From the NCBI GenBank assembly GCA_003519205.1, contig DOXE01000374.1:1-8524 (forward strand): a stretch of 8,524 bases of DNA, read 5' to 3'. Shown here piece by piece: positions 6,648-8,524 of this stretch. The translations under genes and the position numbers were made by a program. Every line of letters starts with the position of its first letter. Within the stretch, counting starts at the first letter, position 1. Source of the stretch: Chloroflexota bacterium. GTDB lineage: Bacteria; Chloroflexota; Anaerolineae; Promineifilales; Promineifilaceae. The notes below the pieces were generated by a model. That model had not been told where the DNA came from and searched no databases. It saw nothing but the letters and a program-made list of their open reading frames with translations.

Positions 6648-7700
6648 ATGAGAACTGGACAGAGAGAAAAAACAAATGATATCGGTCTAAGTCGAGCCGA
6701 TTATTCAGGTTTGACCACAACTCTGTGCCAAGGTTGCGGGCATAATTCAATTTCCAGCCAGATCATTGCCGTAGCCTTCGAACTGAACATCAGGCCACAC
6801 GAGATAATCCGTTTGAGTGGCATCGGTTGCTCAAGCAAGACACCCGCCTACTTTCTGGGTAAATCCCATGGTTTTAATTCCTTACATGGACGGATGCCAG
6901 CTGTAGGAACTGGTGCCCTGATTGCCAATCACAGTTTGTTAGCCATTGGCGTTAGCGGCGATGGTGATACAGCCAGCATCGGTATGGGCCAATTTAAACA
7001 TTTGATGCGCCGCAACGTGCGCATGGTCTATATCGTCGAAAATAATGGAGTTTACGGCTTAACGAAAGGCCAGTTTTCGGCCACGGCCGACGAAGGCCAA
7101 GAGTTGAAGTATGCCGGCACCAACCCATTCCCCCCCGAAGATCTATGCGTCGAAGCCATCACTGCCGGTTGTGGCTTCGTCGCTCGCGCCTTCTCTGGTG
7201 ATCCCAAACAAGTGCGTGAATTGTTAAAAGCAGCACTAAGCCACCGTGGTACGGCATTTTTAGACATCATCAGCCCGTGCGTGACCTTCAACAATCGAGA
7301 TACATCCACTAAAAGCTATGCTTGGGGCAAGGAACATGCTGAACCCTTACAAGATTTGGCCTATGTTCCCAAGGATTTCGTCCCAAGAATGGACGAAATC
7401 ATGGTAACCCACTTTTCCCCTGGAGAAGTCAAGTTAGTTGAATTACACGACGGTTCACACATTCAATTGCGTAAATTGGAAGAGGATTACGATCCGGCCG
7501 ACCGGCTGGGAGCCCTGCACCGCTTGGAATGGGCTCGCCAGCAAAGCGAATTCATAACTGGGTTGCTCTACTTCAACGACAGCAGGCCATCAATGGCTGA
7601 GGTAAACGACCTGACGGAAACACCACTGACAGAGTTGCCTGCGAACAAACTGCGGCCATCGCCAGAAGCCCTGGAAGAGATCATGCATTCCTTTCTTTAA
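6648..7700 (+). CDS. 2-oxoacid:ferredoxin oxidoreductase, beta subunit (copy 2)
   Basis: A 350-residue TPP and 4Fe-4S subunit, paralogous to the first beta but with a different C-terminus. Cluster cysteines are C27 and C30 (LCQGCGHNS), C61 (GIGCSSK) and C211 (ISPCVTF). The TPP/magnesium motif is GDGD at 104-107 with N132-N133, followed by GVYGLTKGQFSATADEG. K64 stands three residues after C61, where copy 1 has arginine. The tail after about residue 215 (TKSYAWGKEH, VELHDGSHIQLRKLEEDYDPADRLGALH, FITGLLYF, and the LRPSPEALEEIM end) is typical of the beta type that accompanies GTGHN-type alphas. GGAG at 6636-6639 is eight bases upstream of ATG 6648. It is the last gene of the apparent four-gene operon. 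Confidence 0.92.
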   Translation: MRTGQREKTNDIGLSRADYSGLTTTLCQGCGHNSISSQIIAVAFELNIRPHEIIRLSGIGCSSKTPAYFLGKSHGFNSLHGRMPAVGTGALIANHSLLAIGVSGDGDTASIGMGQFKHLMRRNVRMVYIVENNGVYGLTKGQFSATADEGQELKYAGTNPFPPEDLCVEAITAGCGFVARAFSGDPKQVRELLKAALSHRGTAFLDIISPCVTFNNRDTSTKSYAWGKEHAEPLQDLAYVPKDFVPRMDEIMVTHFSPGEVKLVELHDGSHIQLRKLEEDYDPADRLGALHRLEWARQQSEFITGLLYFNDSRPSMAEVNDLTETPLTELPANKLRPSPEALEEIMHSFL

Positions 7701-7710
7701 AAACTTCAAA

Positions 7711-7752
7711 TTGACATCTACCAGAATCTCTTCCACAAAATCGATTCATGCT
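7711..7752 (+). promoter_or_regulatory. Putative distal promoter before the uracil-DNA glycosylase gene, with repeat copy A
   Basis: A perfect consensus -35, TTGACA (7711-7716), is followed after 19 bases by CAAAAT (7736-7741), four of six matches to TATAAT. The -10 runs into AAAATCGATTCATGCT (7737-7752), which recurs with one change at 7845-7860. The 19-base spacer is long, so strength is doubtful. Confidence 0.35.
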
Positions 7753-7864
7753 CTGTGCCATTTCAACATCAACCAACATTCTTTGACCTAATATCCTTGT
7801 TTTCCAATTAAAAAGCAGATTGTAATTGGGCTACGTGATGAGCTAAAATCGATTCTTGCTGCCA
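7737..7864 (+). repeat. Imperfect direct repeat pair, 108-base period
   Basis: Copy A, AAAATCGATTCATGCT (7737-7752), and copy B, AAAATCGATTCTTGCT (7845-7860), agree at 15 of 16 bases. GCCA follows each, directly in B and after four extra bases in A. Both copies overlap -10-like hexamers, so they may be shared operator sites. They could also be remains of a local duplication, but the flanking DNA is not similar. Confidence 0.5.
7820..7860 (+). promoter_or_regulatory. Putative proximal promoter before the uracil-DNA glycosylase gene, with repeat copy B
   Basis: TTGTAA (7820-7825) and TAAAAT (7844-7849, five of six matches) are separated by 18 bases. The -10 overlaps AAAATCGATTCTTGCT (7845-7860), copy B of the repeat, which includes the 8-base palindrome AATCGATT. 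Transcription would start about 60 bases before the glycosylase start codon. Confidence 0.4.
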
Positions 7865-7905
7865 GATGAAAGTTGGATATCCTCGATAGTAATTCGCCAA
7901 ACTTT

Positions 7906-7911
7906 AGGAGG
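7906..7911 (+). promoter_or_regulatory. Strong ribosome binding site fixing the glycosylase start
   Basis: AGGAGG is a full Shine-Dalgarno core, five bases before ATG 7917, and settles the start. Immediately upstream, AAAGTTGG (7869-7876) can pair with CCAAACTTT (7897-7905) with one bulged base, so a loose stem would end exactly at this site. Confidence 0.75.
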
Positions 7912-7916
7912 TTTAG

Positions 7917-8524
7917 ATGCAATTTGGTCTTTTTGACGACCGGGTAGAATATGAGTCGTTCGACGAATTGATCGAGGTCATGATGAAAATGGAGGATGAT
8001 CCTCTATTTCCAGCTGGCACGAACATGGTGATCTATCGCGGAAACCCTGACTCTCAATTAATGATCATCGGAGAGGCACCTGGTACAGAAGAGGACAGGC
8101 AGGGTAAACCCTTCGTCGGCCGGTCTGGCCAACTATTGGATCAAATATTGGAAGCGGCCGGCTTTGATCCTAATGAGGATGTTTTCATCACCAATGCTGT
8201 CTTCAGGTTACCCCCCGGTGATGGCGGCAAGCCGTTACGCAAGCCAACTACGGACGAAATCGATTTTTATAAACCTTATTTGTTGGAATTAATCCGGCTC
8301 GTCGATCCGCTCATTATGCTATTAGCTGGCAATGCGGCGACTGAGTCCATTATCGGAGAAACCGGGATCACTAAGCTGCGTGGTAACTGGTATAATTGGC
8401 ACAACCGGTGGGTGATGCCCATTTTTCACCCAGCCTATTTATTGCGAAATCCCACCCGACAACCTGGCGGCCCCAAAGCTCTCACCTGGCAAGACATCAA
8501 AGAGGTAAGACGTAAATATGATGA
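7917..8524 (+). CDS. Uracil-DNA glycosylase superfamily (family-4-like), cluster cysteines absent; 3' end outside window
   Basis: The first 202 residues of a uracil-DNA glycosylase-fold protein that would remove uracil from DNA by hydrolysing the glycosidic bond. Motif A is GEAPGTEEDRQGKPFVGRSG at 52-71, ITNAV lies at 91-95, and motif B is HPAYLLRNP at 171-179. This order and spacing are those of family 4 enzymes (UDGa). Family 4 holds a 4Fe-4S cluster with CPLC near the N-terminus, KCRPP after TN.V, and a further Cys before RPYL. Here these positions read D28-P-L-F31, F96-R97-L-P-P and Y118-K-P-Y-L, and there is no cysteine in the whole visible sequence. The catalytic loops look intact, so a cluster-free active enzyme is plausible. 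Only a short C-terminal end should be missing. It is separated from the oxidoreductase genes by 216 bases and has its own promoter-like elements. Confidence 0.85.
   Translation, partial: MQFGLFDDRVEYESFDELIEVMMKMEDDPLFPAGTNMVIYRGNPDSQLMIIGEAPGTEEDRQGKPFVGRSGQLLDQILEAAGFDPNEDVFITNAVFRLPPGDGGKPLRKPTTDEIDFYKPYLLELIRLVDPLIMLLAGNAATESIIGETGITKLRGNWYNWHNRWVMPIFHPAYLLRNPTRQPGGPKALTWQDIKEVRRKYD

Noticed and set aside
7804..7829. CCAATT/AATTGG inverted repeat as the operon terminator
   Set aside because: Six A/T-rich pairs around a 14-base loop with no T-run do not make a plausible intrinsic terminator; no clear terminator was found after 7700.
1..8524. CRISPR array, tRNA/rRNA, insertion sequence or prophage signals
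   Set aside because: No regularly spaced repeats, no tRNA-like cloverleaf, no transposase or integrase motif and no terminal inverted repeats were seen on either strand.

Overview
The window (about 8.5 kb, moderate GC) carries seven genes, all on the + strand, and its core is a four-gene block encoding two complete but divergent 2-oxoacid:ferredoxin oxidoreductases. The organism looks like a free-living bacterium with anaerobic or ferredoxin-linked metabolism. The nitroreductase is FbiB-C-terminal-like, the second KorAB pair is of the type I associate with Chloroflexota and similar phyla, and the first pair resembles the two-subunit KorAB of mycobacteria. A Chloroflexota relative (Anaerolineae/Caldilineae-like) is my best guess, with only modest confidence because this is recall of family resemblance, not a search.

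Layout. (1) Bases 2-193: C-terminal end of a DUF4256-type protein cut by the window edge. (2) 296-946: stand-alone FMN nitroreductase matching the reductase half of F420 biosynthesis protein FbiB. (3) 1023-1694: GntR/FadR-type regulator with an FCD effector domain. It is preceded by an extended -10-like element and a repeat of ATTGGAT boxes that is probably its own operator. (4) 1778-3646 and 3721-4737: KorA-like gamma-alpha fusion and KorB-like TPP/4Fe-4S subunit. (5) 4734-6590 and 6648-7700: a second alpha and beta pair of clearly different sequence, the alpha start overlapping the first beta stop as ATGA. (6) 7701-7916: non-coding spacer with two promoter-like elements built on the same 16-base repeat. 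(7) 7917-8524: a family-4-like uracil-DNA glycosylase, cut by the right edge, in which all four iron-sulfur cluster cysteines are replaced.

How the genes fit together. The alpha/beta pairs should each form a heterodimer or heterotetramer that oxidatively decarboxylates a 2-oxoacid (2-oxoglutarate, pyruvate or a branched-chain oxoacid) to an acyl-CoA and passes electrons to ferredoxin, or runs in reverse to fix CO2. Tight spacing and the ATGA overlap argue for one transcript. The upstream FCD regulator, a family that commonly senses organic acids, is a natural candidate to control the block, although its putative operator is visible only at its own gene. The window shows no mobile element, RNA gene or CRISPR array. 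I do not see a wholly new system. The most unusual points are the doubled oxidoreductase block and the cluster-less uracil-DNA glycosylase.
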